Source of the DNA: UMGS1322 sp900550765
GTDB taxonomy: Bacteria > Bacillota > Clostridia > Christensenellales > QALW01
NCBI GenBank assembly: GCA_958448705.1
Contig: CAUDEY010000008.1
Coordinates: 12,908 to 76,907, forward strand
Length of the DNA: 64,000 nucleotides
Reading direction: 5' to 3'
In this document: positions 51,294 through 60,596 of the stretch, in pieces
Position numbering within the stretch: position 1 is the stretch's first letter
Layout: every line of letters starts with the position of its first letter
Made by a program: the position numbers and the translations under genes
Notes under the pieces: generated by a model
Databases searched by the model: none
What the model was told of the DNA's origin: nothing
What the model saw: only the letters and a program-made list of their open reading frames with translations

Positions 51294-53248
51294 TTGCAAA
51301 AAGCGCCGGCTTCTGTTTTGGTGTGCAAAAGGCCGTAGAGGCGGTTGAAGGAGAATTGGGGAAACATGAAAATCTTTACACCTACGGAGAGATTATTCAT
51401 AATCCGCAGGTGGTAGCAAATTTTAAAGAGAAAGGTGTTTTGCCGATTGAAGATCCCGGCGAGGCACAGGCGGGAGCTGTGATTATCCGCAGCCATGGTT
51501 CGCCGGAGGAAAAAATAGAGCAGTTTCGTCAAAAAAAGCTTACAATTATTGATGCTACTTGTCCTTTTGTAAGAAGAATACAAAAAATTGTGCAAAAAGC
51601 TTTACAAAAAGGCGAATTTATTGTTATAATAGGCGAGAGTAAACACCCGGAAGTTATAGGAATAAATGGTCATTGTCAAAATTCCGGTTTTGTAGTGAAC
51701 AGCATCGCTGAAATACAGCAGCTGCCGGATACGGAAAATTCGGTCTGTGTAGTAGCGCAGACGACTACCAGAAGGCAATTGTATGAAACACTGATACAGG
51801 CAGTAAAAGAGCGGTATCCGCAAAAGCAGGTTACATTTTTTGATACGATCTGTGACGCCACCGCACAAAGGCAGGAAGAGGCTATGCGCCTGGCAAAGAA
51901 TGTTGATGTTATGCTTGTGATCGGCGGGCGGCAAAGCTCTAATACTGCAAAGCTGTATAAAATATGTAAGGAATATTGTAAAAGGACCTATGCGGTTGAA
52001 ACCGTGCAAGATGTTTCGGCCATAAAAACATATAATAACGATATCATAGGTGTAACCGCCGGTGCTTCCACCCCGGATTGGTTAATAAAGGAGGTTGTGG
52101 ATAGAATGAGCGAAAATGAAATTCTCGCAGAACAGGGCTTGAGTTTTGAGGAGGAGATGAACAAAACTCTGGTTAAAATTCGCCCCGGTCAGGTCATCAG
52201 GGGCAAGGTTATCTATGTTAAAGACAATGAAGTCAGCGTAGATATAGGATATAAGGCAGATGGCTTAATTACGAAAGAGGAATTGACAGCCTCCGGTATG
52301 GAAAATCCTGCAGAGCTCTTTCATGAGGGCGATGATATCGATGTTGAAGTTGTTAAGGTCAATGATGGAAACGGAAATGTCATTCTTTCCAGAAAAAAAG
52401 TGGTTGCGCGCCTGGAGGCAGATAAAACCCTTGCAACAATTCAAAATGGTGAGATTTTTGAAGTAACCGTAGCCGAAGCCGTAAAAGGCGGGCTTACCGC
52501 CGATTATGACGGCGTAAGAGTTTTTATTCCCCGTTCGCAGATCCGCCCCAATGGTTTTGTGCGGGATGTTGATCGGTATGTAGGGCAGACGCTGCGCGTT
52601 CGTGCGATTGATATTGACTTGAAACGGCGTAAGGTCGTGGCAACGCATAGTGCAGTTGTAGCAGAGGAAAGAGAAGCGGCACTGGAGGCGGCATGGTCTA
52701 AATTGGAAGAGGGCGCTACTGTAAAGGGAATTGTCCGCAGATTGACCGATTTTGGCGCGTTTGTGGATTTAGGCGGCGTTGATGGGCTTGTACATATTGG
52801 AGATATTGCTTGGTATCATATTAATAAACCTTCGGATATCCTCAGTGTGAACCAGGAGATCGAGGTAGTGATTCTTTCGTTAGATCGTGAAAAAGAGCGT
52901 ATTTCTTTAGGATATAAGCAGCTTCAGCCTAAGCCTTGGGATCATGCTGCAGAAAAATATCCGATTGACAGCATCGTAAAGGGAACGGTAGTTCGTATTA
53001 CGTCCTTTGGGGCGTTTGTAGCGCTTGAGCCGGGAATCGACGGGTTGGTTCATATTTCGGAGGTTTCTAATAAATTTGTTTCTAAGGTAGAGGAAGCTGT
53101 TAAAGTAGGGCAGGAGATTGAAGCACTTGTATTGGATGTGGATCCTGAGGAGAAGCGTATTAGCCTTAGTATTAAAGCATTGCTTCAGGATGAAGCCGAT
53201 GAAGAGCTGGATACCGAGCTGGAAGAGGTTGAAGCGACTGAAGAATAA
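51281..53248 (+). CDS. ispH: IspH reductase fused to ribosomal protein S1 domains
   Basis: A 655-residue fusion. Residues 1-285 are HMBPP reductase (IspH/LytB), the last step of the MEP isoprenoid route, with the three cluster cysteines in GFCFGVQKA (Cys12), DATCPFV and TICDAT. Residues 305-635 hold four S1 RNA-binding domains, two of them showing the repeated DFGAFVDLGGVDGLVHIG and SFGAFVALEPGIDGLVHIS pattern. An acidic tail follows. This two-in-one protein is typical of Clostridia and stands in for a separate rpsA. The ATG lies inside the end of plsC. Confidence 0.95.
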   Translation: MRFLIAKSAGFCFGVQKAVEAVEGELGKHENLYTYGEIIHNPQVVANFKEKGVLPIEDPGEAQAGAVIIRSHGSPEEKIEQFRQKKLTIIDATCPFVRRIQKIVQKALQKGEFIVIIGESKHPEVIGINGHCQNSGFVVNSIAEIQQLPDTENSVCVVAQTTTRRQLYETLIQAVKERYPQKQVTFFDTICDATAQRQEEAMRLAKNVDVMLVIGGRQSSNTAKLYKICKEYCKRTYAVETVQDVSAIKTYNNDIIGVTAGASTPDWLIKEVVDRMSENEILAEQGLSFEEEMNKTLVKIRPGQVIRGKVIYVKDNEVSVDIGYKADGLITKEELTASGMENPAELFHEGDDIDVEVVKVNDGNGNVILSRKKVVARLEADKTLATIQNGEIFEVTVAEAVKGGLTADYDGVRVFIPRSQIRPNGFVRDVDRYVGQTLRVRAIDIDLKRRKVVATHSAVVAEEREAALEAAWSKLEEGATVKGIVRRLTDFGAFVDLGGVDGLVHIGDIAWYHINKPSDILSVNQEIEVVILSLDREKERISLGYKQLQPKPWDHAAEKYPIDSIVKGTVVRITSFGAFVALEPGIDGLVHISEVSNKFVSKVEEAVKVGQEIEALVLDVDPEEKRISLSIKALLQDEADEELDTELEEVEATEE

Positions 53249-53255
53249 GAGAAAG

Positions 53256-53282
53256 AAGCCGCAGCGGTCGCTGCGGCTTTTT
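53256..53282 (+). terminator. Terminator of the cmk-plsC-ispH run
   Basis: AAGCCGCAGC (53256-53265) pairs with GCTGCGGCTT (53270-53279), loop GGTC, then Ts. Confidence 0.88.
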
Positions 53283-53350
53283 ACAAATTTCAGTCTGTGA
53301 AAAGGCGAAGAAGGATATGCGCCAAATGTGTTTTGGAAGGAGATTTGCTG

Positions 53351-53545
53351 ATGGCAAAAATCAATAGGGAGTATCTGTTTAGGCTTTCCGCTATGGACGA
53401 AGAAGATGCCTTTGATCCGGCAGATCTTTCACCGGAGGAATTGTTTGCGCTCAACAGGGAGGCCTCTGCGGCCTTTGTTGAGCAGTATAAGGCTTATTAC
53501 GATGATATTAAAACAAGTGATAAATTACATAAGGAGGATTGGTAA
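53351..53545 (+). CDS. Small acidic hypothetical protein
   Basis: A 64-residue protein beginning MAKINREYLFRLSAMDEED, highly acidic, with no membrane helix. ATG 53351 has GGAAGGAG upstream. Its stop is one base before the next start (TAA-A-ATG), so it is co-expressed with the deacetylase. Unrecognised. Confidence 0.65.
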   Translation: MAKINREYLFRLSAMDEEDAFDPADLSPEELFALNREASAAFVEQYKAYYDDIKTSDKLHKEDW

Positions 53546-53546
53546 A

Positions 53547-54386
53547 ATGAATCTTTTTATGCGTTTTCCGGGGCATCGATCCAAAGTGCTGACATTGAGC
53601 TATGATGATGCGGTAGAGCAGGATATTCGGTTAATTAAGATTATGAAAGAACATGGCTTGAAGGGAACCTTTAATATCAATACCGGGAGCTTTGCACCGG
53701 AGGGCACAGTGTATTCCGCCGGGCAAATCCACCGCCGCATGACAAAGAAACAGGCTTATGAGCTTTACGCCGGCAGCGGCATGGAGGTTGCGGTGCATGC
53801 AGCGACGCACCCCTTTTTAGAGCAGCTGCCTTTGAATATGTGTACCCGAGAAGTGATGCAGGATCGGGAGAATATTGAAAAAATGTTCGGCACTATCTGC
53901 CGGGGAATGGCGTATCCTTACGGTACTACAAGTGATGCTGTGGTGGAGATTCTTAAAAGCTGCGGGATTCTCTATTCCCGCACCACAGTAAGCAGCCGTA
54001 ATTTTATGATTCCTGAGGATTGGCTTCGCCTTTCGGCAACCTGCCATCATGGGGATGTGCAGCTCATGGACCTTGCAGAAAAATTCTTGGCGGTAAATGA
54101 ACCGTACAGGGCACCGAAGATGTTTTATCTTTGGGGACATAGCTATGAGTTTGATATGCATGAGAATTGGAATGTTATGGAACAGTTTGCTGAAAAAATG
54201 GGCGGCAGAGATGATATCTGGTATGCTACCAACATTGAAATCTTTGAATACATCGAGGCATTTCGTCTTTTGCGTGCTTCTAATGACGGAAAAATATTGT
54301 TTAATCCTACGGCATATACGCTGTATTTTAGTACAGGAACAGAGCACTTTGAGATTAAACCCGGTGAAACCCTGAAGCTTTTATAA
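53547..54386 (+). CDS. Polysaccharide deacetylase family protein (CE4-like)
   Basis: A 279-residue protein with a NodB-type barrel: SYDDAVEQD in place of the usual TFDDG, the HAATH metal-binding pair and YPYGTTS as the R-x-x-P/Y motif. It has no signal peptide, so it may act inside the cell. The replaced first motif suggests an unusual substrate or metal site. AGGAGG precedes the ATG; the small acidic gene lies just upstream. Confidence 0.82.
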   Translation: MNLFMRFPGHRSKVLTLSYDDAVEQDIRLIKIMKEHGLKGTFNINTGSFAPEGTVYSAGQIHRRMTKKQAYELYAGSGMEVAVHAATHPFLEQLPLNMCTREVMQDRENIEKMFGTICRGMAYPYGTTSDAVVEILKSCGILYSRTTVSSRNFMIPEDWLRLSATCHHGDVQLMDLAEKFLAVNEPYRAPKMFYLWGHSYEFDMHENWNVMEQFAEKMGGRDDIWYATNIEIFEYIEAFRLLRASNDGKILFNPTAYTLYFSTGTEHFEIKPGETLKLL

Positions 54387-54388
54387 AA

Positions 54389-54416
54389 AAGCAGGCATGG
54401 ATGCCTGCTTTATATA
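54389..54416. terminator. Terminator shared by convergent genes
   Basis: AAGCAGGCAT (54389-54398) pairs with ATGCCTGCTT (54401-54410) around a two-base loop, with A- and T-rich flanks on both sides. It serves the deacetylase (plus) and the phosphatase (minus). Confidence 0.8.
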
Positions 54417-55048
54417 TTTTTTGGAAGCTCTGTATTTAAGGCGCCAAGATGACCGTTATACCCGCGTACGATGACCTTCCAGCAGCCCTGATCAAAGTCC
54501 ACAACCGATATAGAAGCGTTGGATACCCAAGGGAATTTTTGCATATGATCGTAGGAACGGGAATTCCATACGGCTTCCATTGCCCGAATCGGCGTAGCAT
54601 GTGTGGCAAGGCAAATAGTTTTTCCGGAATTTTGATCGATGATGTTCATTACAGCAGTTTTTACACGGGAATACAGCTGCGCTACGGATTCTCCTTGCGG
54701 TAATATTGCCCTTCCGATATTCTGCGTCCAAATAGTATGCATTTGCGGATAGTCTTTGGCAATGGTATCAAAAGAACAGCTTTCCCAAAGACCGGCCGAA
54801 ATTTCCCGCAGACCGCTGTTTTTATAAATAGGGCATGGCTGGCTCCGGGCGATTGCAAGGCCGGTGTAATAAGCCCGCTGTAGATCAGAGGCATAGACGG
54901 CATCAATTTTATACTTTTTTAATTCCTGTGCGGTAGCCTGCGCTTGCGCAACTCCTTTTTCTGTAAGAGCAAAATTACTGGAGCCCGCAAACAGGCGCAG
55001 TTGATTGGCCTGGCTTTCTCCGTGGCGGACAAAGATTAAACGCGTCAT
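54410..55048 (-). CDS. Histidine phosphatase family protein
   Basis: A 212-residue phosphoglycerate-mutase-like phosphatase. The phospho-accepting His is in FVRHGESQAN (near 9), and the second His in LATHATPIRAM. LFAGSSNFALTEKGVAQA matches family members that act on small phosphoesters or alpha-ribazole phosphate. It is on its own on the minus strand, converging on the deacetylase gene. Confidence 0.9.
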   Translation of the reverse strand: MTRLIFVRHGESQANQLRLFAGSSNFALTEKGVAQAQATAQELKKYKIDAVYASDLQRAYYTGLAIARSQPCPIYKNSGLREISAGLWESCSFDTIAKDYPQMHTIWTQNIGRAILPQGESVAQLYSRVKTAVMNIIDQNSGKTICLATHATPIRAMEAVWNSRSYDHMQKFPWVSNASISVVDFDQGCWKVIVRGYNGHLGALNTELPKNI

Positions 55049-55186
55049 AAAAGCACCTTAAAAACAAAAAATCTATTAATACTATAGCATGTAAGCGGCT
55101 TTTTGAAAAGGGATTCTTTACAAATTATACTTTATTTTGCGTAAAAAGTAGTGTATAATATTGTTTGTTTTTAAGGAGGAATTGAG

Positions 55187-55723
55187 ATGGAAGAAATAAA
55201 ACTGCAGGTAAGACAGGCATTATTAGAAGTTTTGAAAGCTGCTGACTTAAAAGAGAATGATTTATTTGTGGTAGGCTGCTCCTCCAGCGAGATTGTAGGG
55301 CAGAAGATCGGAAAAGGATCCAGCCTGGAAGCGGCCCAAGCTGTATTGGAAGGAATATATCCCATATTAAAGCAGCGGGGAATTTATCTTGCAGCACAGT
55401 GCTGCGAGCATTTAAACCGTGCATTGGTTATTGAAAAAAAAGCAGCTGAAAAATTTGGTTATGAAACGGTTTGTGTAGTCCCTCAGCCTAAGGCCGGAGG
55501 CTCTTTTGCAACTGTGGCATACCGAAGTTTTGAAGAACCGGTAATGGTGGAGAGTATCCGTGCCCACGCAGGTATGGATATTGGCGGAACCTTAATTGGT
55601 ATGCATTTAAAAGCGGTTGCGGTTCCGGTACGGGTTTCAGCAGACAGAATCGGTAAGGCTGTTTTGCTTTGCGCCAGAACCCGGCCAAAGTATATCGGCG
55701 GGGAAAGGGCAAAATATGAGTAG
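55187..55723 (+). CDS. YwlG-type conserved protein (TIGR01440)
   Basis: A 178-residue protein of the UPF0340/YwlG family. VVGCSSSEIVGQKIGKGSS near 27-45 and AQCCEHLNRALVIE near 66-79 are conserved boxes, and AHAGMDIGGTLIGMHLK is the C-terminal signature. Function unknown in the family. A TATAAT box lies at 55154-55159 and AGGAGG precedes the ATG. Confidence 0.9.
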   Translation: MEEIKLQVRQALLEVLKAADLKENDLFVVGCSSSEIVGQKIGKGSSLEAAQAVLEGIYPILKQRGIYLAAQCCEHLNRALVIEKKAAEKFGYETVCVVPQPKAGGSFATVAYRSFEEPVMVESIRAHAGMDIGGTLIGMHLKAVAVPVRVSADRIGKAVLLCARTRPKYIGGERAKYE

Positions 55724-55800
55724 TTGTTTCTTGCGCGCTTGAAAGAGCCGGTATATCGGCTTGAATCGCAACAGTGCAGACGGAGAAGGAGCACACTTTT

Positions 55801-57696
55801 ATGGAACCGAGTTTTATGCCGCCAAAGCATGCGGCAGCTGAAAAAAATAAAGAACCTTTGCCGAAGCATCTTAAAGAGGTTCCCCAATATTTGATTCGAT
55901 TGATCAGTTCTTTCTTTTCAAGGCTCTTTTATATTTTTCGCCTGGTGTGGGAAACCAAGCCTTTAATTTTGATTTTGATGATTGCTGCAGCCGCAGCGAA
56001 TGGTTTGCTTCCAATCTTTGGGGCGTATATCAGCGCAGAGATCATCAATGCGCTTGCTGAAAATCTTTCTGGTCGTGCAGTAACGGCCGCAGCGATCGGT
56101 ATGCTGTTTGGATATCAGTTTCTCTATTTATTTCTTAACCGAATCGTGAATGATATCAATCATATGGTATCCAGTCTTTCGGGGGAGATGATTACCAATC
56201 ACATTCGGCGGAAGATCATGCAAAAGGCAAAAGAAATTGATGTTTCCTGTTTTGATCAGCCTGATTTTTATGAAAAATTGGAAAATGCAAACCGTGAAGC
56301 CGGAATGCGACCGGTACAGGTGCTGAATTCTTCGCTTACAGTTATCAGTACTTTGATCAGTATGATCAGCTTTATTGCAGTGCTGGCGGCGATTGGTTTG
56401 TGGGCACCGTTTCTTGTGATCATATTGGCGGTACCGTCGGCGGTAATTAGTTTTATATACCGCAGAAAGACTGTAGGCTATATGCGCAGAAGATCGAAGG
56501 CAAGAAGGCAAATGAATTATTATTCTGAGGCGGTGGTTGATAAGGATTTGGTGAAAGAGATTCGTCTGCTGGGAATCAGCGGCGATTTTGAAAAGCGGTA
56601 TGACGCAGTATTTAAGGATTATTTTAAAGGGTTGAAGCGCATTATTCTTTCTGAAGGAGCTTGGAATATTGCGTTTGGGATCGTGCGGATTGCAACAAAC
56701 TGCTTGTTGTTTTGGTTTATCGCGGCAATGGCATTGAATCATCAAATACAGGTGGGGGATTACGCGCTGTATACCGGTGCGTTGAATTCCATTGCTGTAG
56801 GCGTGGCCTCTCTTGTGAGCAGTACGGCGGTTATTTATGAGGGAACGCTGTTTATCGATAATCTGATTTCCTTTATGAAGCAGGAGAAAAAAATTATTGC
56901 GGAGGAGACTCCGCCGCTGCTGCCGGAACGGCATGTAGGGCATACGATTGAATTTAAAAATGTGAGCTTTCAGTATCCGCAAACGGAGCGCTATGTGCTT
57001 AAAAATGTGAATTTAAAATTTGAGGCAGGGGAGACAATCGTTCTTGTAGGCCTTAATGGTGCGGGAAAGACGACATTGATCAAATTACTGACCCGCCTTT
57101 ATGATCCTACTGCAGGGCAAATTCTTTTAGACGGAAAAGATATCCGCCGATATGATGTGCAGGCGTTATATCATATTTTTGGCATTGTCTTTCAGGATTT
57201 TGGAAAATATGCTGTTACGGTAGAAGAAAATATTTTGTTTGGCAATATTCAGCAGGCACCGGATAAAGCGCGCGTAGAAGAGGCTGCCCGGCAAAGTGAT
57301 TCTTTAGGATATATCCGGACTTTGCCGCAGGGCTTTGATACGCCGCTGATGCGTTACTTTGAAGAGAACGGCCTGGAACTTTCTATTGGACAATGGCAGA
57401 AGCTTGCTGTAGCCAGAGCTTTTTACGGGGACTCAGATATTCTGGTACTGGATGAGCCGACGGCTTCACTGGATGCTTTGGCCGAACAGGAGATTTATAA
57501 TCAATTTGATCGGCTGCGCAAGGGCAAAACGACTATTTTTGTTTCACATCGCCTTTCCAGCGCGGTAGGGGCTGATCGGATTATTGTATTGGAAAACGGC
57601 AGTGTGATAGAAGAGGGAACCCATCGGCAACTGATGCAGCAGCAGGGGAAATATTATCAGATGTTTTCTACGCAGGCAAAGCGCTATAGAGAATGA
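55801..57696 (+). CDS. ABC transporter membrane-ATPase fusion
   Basis: A 631-residue half-transporter: charged N-terminus (to about 30), membrane domain (about 50-340), and ATPase with Walker A GLNGAGKTTL, signature LSIGQWQKLAVARAF (an unusual LSIGQ in place of LSGGQ), Walker B ILVLDEPTASLD and VSHRLSS. ATG 55801 has AGGAG nine bases upstream. Its signature resembles that of lanthipeptide and antibiotic exporters. Probably forms a homodimer. Substrate unknown. Confidence 0.88.
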   Translation: MEPSFMPPKHAAAEKNKEPLPKHLKEVPQYLIRLISSFFSRLFYIFRLVWETKPLILILMIAAAAANGLLPIFGAYISAEIINALAENLSGRAVTAAAIGMLFGYQFLYLFLNRIVNDINHMVSSLSGEMITNHIRRKIMQKAKEIDVSCFDQPDFYEKLENANREAGMRPVQVLNSSLTVISTLISMISFIAVLAAIGLWAPFLVIILAVPSAVISFIYRRKTVGYMRRRSKARRQMNYYSEAVVDKDLVKEIRLLGISGDFEKRYDAVFKDYFKGLKRIILSEGAWNIAFGIVRIATNCLLFWFIAAMALNHQIQVGDYALYTGALNSIAVGVASLVSSTAVIYEGTLFIDNLISFMKQEKKIIAEETPPLLPERHVGHTIEFKNVSFQYPQTERYVLKNVNLKFEAGETIVLVGLNGAGKTTLIKLLTRLYDPTAGQILLDGKDIRRYDVQALYHIFGIVFQDFGKYAVTVEENILFGNIQQAPDKARVEEAARQSDSLGYIRTLPQGFDTPLMRYFEENGLELSIGQWQKLAVARAFYGDSDILVLDEPTASLDALAEQEIYNQFDRLRKGKTTIFVSHRLSSAVGADRIIVLENGSVIEEGTHRQLMQQQGKYYQMFSTQAKRYRE

Positions 57697-57753
57697 TGCT
57701 GTGCCAGGGATGAAGGCAGCCGGATAAAATTAAGTTTTGGTTTAAAAAAGCAG

Positions 57754-57782
57754 TTGACAGGCTATAACTTTTATAGTATGAT
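57754..57782 (+). promoter_or_regulatory. Promoter of the infC-rpmI-rplT operon
   Basis: TTGACA (57754-57759), 17-base spacer, TATGAT (57777-57782), about 125 bases before the IF3 start. Confidence 0.78.
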
Positions 57783-57789
57783 CTATAAG

Positions 57790-57890
57790 CAAGCAGAAGC
57801 TACCCGCTTCTCACCTGTCAGCAATTGCGCTGCACATGGTTTCCTATAGGTGTTTTTTTGCGGGTGGTTTTGTGCTGTCCGCATTATTTT
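57790..57890 (+). ncRNA. Leader RNA of the IF3-L35-L20 operon with attenuator
   Basis: ACCCGC (57802-57807) can pair with GCGGGT (57860-57865), enclosing CACCT (57812-57816) paired with AGGTG (57848-57852), and a seven-T run (57853-57859) follows the inner stem. The inner hairpin is an intrinsic terminator shape and the outer pair could compete with it. This matches the autoregulated L20 leader known from Firmicutes, where L20 protein binding controls read-through. Confidence 0.6.
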
Positions 57891-57907
57891 TTTTGGAGGT
57901 GTTCAAC

Positions 57908-58411
57908 ATCATAGATTTAGCGATTAATGACGAAATCAGGGAGAAAGAAGTCCGCGTTATCGGTTCACAGGGGGAGCAGTTAGGGATCGTTCCTATTGAC
58001 CAGGCGCTTCGGATGGCGGATCAGGCGGATTTGGATCTTTGCCTTATTTCACCTAAGGCGGTTCCGCCGGTGTGCAAGATAATGGATTACGGCAAGTATC
58101 GTTTTGAGGCGCAGAAGAAGGAGAAGGAATCACGTAAAAATCAGAAGATTATTGCGATGCATGAAATTCAGCTTTCCGCCACCATTGAAAAGCATGATAT
58201 GGAGGTAAAGGCAAAAAAGGCTCGGGAATTCCTGAAGGACGGCGATCGTGTAAAGGTTTCTATTCGGTTTCGTGCCCGTCAGATTACACACCCTGAGATC
58301 GGTCACCAGATTATGTCGCTTTTTTGCGAAATGTTGAAGGATGACGCCAAAGTTGAGAAGAAACCCGCGCTGGAAGGGCGGAATCTTATCATGATAATGT
58401 CTGCAATTTAA
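57908..58411 (+). CDS. infC: Translation initiation factor IF-3
   Basis: A 167-residue factor that keeps ribosomal subunits apart and checks start codons. The N domain begins DLAINDEIREKEVRVI and the C domain contains RKNQKIIAMHEIQLS. GGAGGT (57895-57900) is followed by ATC (57908) or ATA (57911) rather than ATG; a rare start codon lets IF3 repress itself. The in-frame GTG at 57899 overlaps the ribosome site, and an ATG at 57836 falls inside the leader, so neither is likely. Confidence 0.92.
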   Translation: MIDLAINDEIREKEVRVIGSQGEQLGIVPIDQALRMADQADLDLCLISPKAVPPVCKIMDYGKYRFEAQKKEKESRKNQKIIAMHEIQLSATIEKHDMEVKAKKAREFLKDGDRVKVSIRFRARQITHPEIGHQIMSLFCEMLKDDAKVEKKPALEGRNLIMIMSAI

Positions 58412-58435
58412 AATTCTTTTAGGGGGTAAAAAACT

Positions 58436-58633
58436 ATGCCAAAAATGAAAACGCACAGAGGCGCGGCTAAACGCTTTGGCCTTACGGCTACCGGAAAGGT
58501 AAAGAGAGGAAAGGCCTATAGAAGCCATATTCTAACTAAAAAATCAACCAAAAGAAAGAGAAATCTGCGTAAGGGCGGTTATATTGCCGCATGTGAAGCT
58601 TCTAATATTCGCAAGCTGATCCCTTATAAGTAA
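58436..58633 (+). CDS. rpmI: 50S ribosomal protein L35
   Basis: A 65-residue highly basic protein with the L35 pattern MPKMKTHRGAAKRFGLTATGKVKR and a C-terminal NIRKLIPYK. It sits between infC and rplT, the conserved order. GGGGG precedes the ATG. Confidence 0.97.
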   Translation: MPKMKTHRGAAKRFGLTATGKVKRGKAYRSHILTKKSTKRKRNLRKGGYIAACEASNIRKLIPYK

Positions 58634-58652
58634 GCGATAGGAGGAAAGAACG

Positions 58653-59006
58653 ATGAGAATAAAAAGAGCAGTGAATTCAAAAAAGAATCATAAAAAGGTC
58701 CTTAAGCTTGCCAAGGGATATTTTGGCGCTAAGAGCAGGCAATTTCGGGTAGCCAACCAGGCGGTAATGAAATCCCAGGCATATGCCTATGTAGGGCGTA
58801 AGCTGAGAAAGAGAGATTTTCGTTCTCTGTGGATCACGCGTATCAACGCTGCAGCAAGGCTGAACGGTATGAATTACAGCAAGCTGATCAACGGCCTGAA
58901 AAAGGCCGGTGTGGATATCAACCGGAAAATGCTTGCAGAGCTTGCCGTTTATAATGCGGAGGCATTTACACAGCTGACAGAGGTTGCGAAAAAAAGCCTT
59001 TCATAA
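58653..59006 (+). CDS. rplT: 50S ribosomal protein L20
   Basis: A 117-residue basic protein starting MRIKRAVNSKKNHKKVLKLA, containing the LRKRDFRSLWITRINAAAR box. It is an early assembly protein and probably represses its own operon through the leader RNA. It follows rpmI by 19 bases and is closed by a terminator. Confidence 0.97.
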   Translation: MRIKRAVNSKKNHKKVLKLAKGYFGAKSRQFRVANQAVMKSQAYAYVGRKLRKRDFRSLWITRINAAARLNGMNYSKLINGLKKAGVDINRKMLAELAVYNAEAFTQLTEVAKKSLS

Positions 59007-59012
59007 AAGTTG

Positions 59013-59043
59013 TGCGCAATGGTAAGCTCATTGCGCATTTTTT
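59013..59043 (+). terminator. Terminator of the infC operon
   Basis: TGCGCAAT (59013-59020) pairs with ATTGCGCA (59030-59037), nine-base loop, then six Ts. Confidence 0.88.
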
Positions 59044-59061
59044 ATATCCGGAGGGAAGAGT

Positions 59062-59832
59062 ATGCTGAAAATTACCAGCACGGCAAATGAACGGATAAAA
59101 TATTTAAGGAGCTTAAAAACAAAAAAAGGCCGGGAAAAGAGCGGTACATATTTATTAGAGGGAAAAAGAGCGGTTACGGATGCGGATGCACACGGCGTGA
59201 CCTTTGAATGCATCCTTGTTCAGCGGCCGGAGGACTTCCCGTTTCTGGAACATATGGAGCAGAGCCGGATGTTTCAGGTGTCTGAAAATGTGATGCAGGC
59301 GCTTTCAGATACACAGAGTCCGGAGGGAATCATCGCACAGGTGCGTATGCATGATACGTCTTTTGATGAAAATAAATTGTCAGGATTGATCGTATTTTTA
59401 GATCGCTTGCAGGATGCGGGCAATTTGGGAACAATCATTCGTACAGCCGATGCCGCAGGAGCAGGAGCCGTTGTTCTTTCACCGCATTGTGTAGAGCTTT
59501 TTAATCCCAAAACAATACGGGCGACAATGAGTTCTGTTTTTAATATACCGGTTATGTGTGCTGTAAACAGTATTCAGGCACTTGACGCAATAAAACGAAA
59601 GGGCTATACCGTATATGCGGCGGCGCTCGGAGGCGAAGATATTTATACAGCAGAGGCGTTTGCATCGCAGAAGAGTTGCATTATTATCGGCAATGAGGGA
59701 AACGGTATTACAGACGCCGTACTTGAATATGCGGATCGAAAAATCGCGCTGCCTATGCGCGGCGGTGCGGAATCGTTGAATGCGGGAATTGCCGCAGGAA
59801 TTTTTATCTATCATTTTATATTTGGAAATTAA
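59062..59832 (+). CDS. RNA 2'-O-methyltransferase (SpoU/TrmH family)
   Basis: A 256-residue SPOUT methyltransferase. An N-terminal substrate-binding domain (about 1-90, RIKYLRSLKTKKGREKSGTYLLEG) is followed by the knotted domain with LQDAGNLGTIIRTADAAGA, IIGNEGNGI and LPMRGGAESLNAGIAAGI, the three SpoU motifs. It methylates ribose in rRNA or tRNA; the exact site is not readable. It follows the L20 terminator by about 20 bases. Confidence 0.93.
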   Translation: MLKITSTANERIKYLRSLKTKKGREKSGTYLLEGKRAVTDADAHGVTFECILVQRPEDFPFLEHMEQSRMFQVSENVMQALSDTQSPEGIIAQVRMHDTSFDENKLSGLIVFLDRLQDAGNLGTIIRTADAAGAGAVVLSPHCVELFNPKTIRATMSSVFNIPVMCAVNSIQALDAIKRKGYTVYAAALGGEDIYTAEAFASQKSCIIIGNEGNGITDAVLEYADRKIALPMRGGAESLNAGIAAGIFIYHFIFGN

Positions 59833-59844
59833 GGGGGATCAATT

Positions 59845-60591
59845 ATGTCGGGACATAGTAAATGGGCGAATATAAAAAATAAAAAAGCAAAGACCGATGC
59901 TCAAAAAGGTAAAATTTTTACGAAAATTGGACGAGAATTAGCTGTTGCGGTAAAATCCGGCGGACCGGATCCTCTGGTTAATTCCAAATTAGCGGATGTT
60001 ATTGCAAAAGCCAAGGCAAACAATATGCCCAATGATACCATCATGCGCAGCATTAAAAAGGCCGCCGGCGAGGGCGACGGCGCAAATTATGAAGAGCTTA
60101 CCTATGAAGGATACGGCCCGGCCGGCGTTGCCGTGATTGTGGAAATCGTAACGGATAATCGAAATCGTACCGCGGGAGAAATTCGCCATATCTTTGACAA
60201 GGCGGGCGGTTCCATGGGCGCTACAGGCTGCGTATCTTGGATGTTTGACAAAAAGGGTGTGATCGTTATCGCCAATGAGGGCAATATCGATGAGGAAACC
60301 TTGATGATGAGCGCACTTGATGCCGGGGCAGAGGATTTTATGCCTGTGGAGGATACCTTTGAAATCTATACCGCACCGGAGGATTTTTCAGCTGTGCGCA
60401 AAGCGTTGGAGGATGCGGGATATGACTTTTTAGAGGCACAGACGGATATGGTGCCGCAGAATACCGTTGCAGTCAGCGGCGAGAATGTGCTGAAGAAAAT
60501 TTATTGGATGCTGGATCAGTTTGACGAACATGATGATGTGCAGAATGTGTATCATAATGCAGAACTTCCCGAGGAAGAAGAGGAAGAATAA
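59845..60591 (+). CDS. YebC/PmpR-family regulatory protein
   Basis: A 248-residue three-domain protein beginning MSGHSKWANIKNKKAKTDAQ, the family's near-invariant start, with GYGPAGVAVIVE and GSMGATGCVSWMFDKKG inside. Members are transcription regulators, or help translation at proline stretches (TACO1-like). It is 12 bases after the methyltransferase. Confidence 0.95.
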   Translation: MSGHSKWANIKNKKAKTDAQKGKIFTKIGRELAVAVKSGGPDPLVNSKLADVIAKAKANNMPNDTIMRSIKKAAGEGDGANYEELTYEGYGPAGVAVIVEIVTDNRNRTAGEIRHIFDKAGGSMGATGCVSWMFDKKGVIVIANEGNIDEETLMMSALDAGAEDFMPVEDTFEIYTAPEDFSAVRKALEDAGYDFLEAQTDMVPQNTVAVSGENVLKKIYWMLDQFDEHDDVQNVYHNAELPEEEEEE

Positions 60592-60596
60592 TTTTT

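Noticed and set aside
56128..56982. A 284-codon minus-strand frame opposite the ABC transporter
   Set aside because: The plus strand carries clear ABC motifs throughout; the opposite frame is basic, motif-free and lacks start signals.
57836..57838. ATG at 57836 as the start of infC
   Set aside because: It lies inside the leader hairpins, adds 24 residues absent from IF3, and has no ribosome site, while GGAGGT precedes the ATC/ATA.
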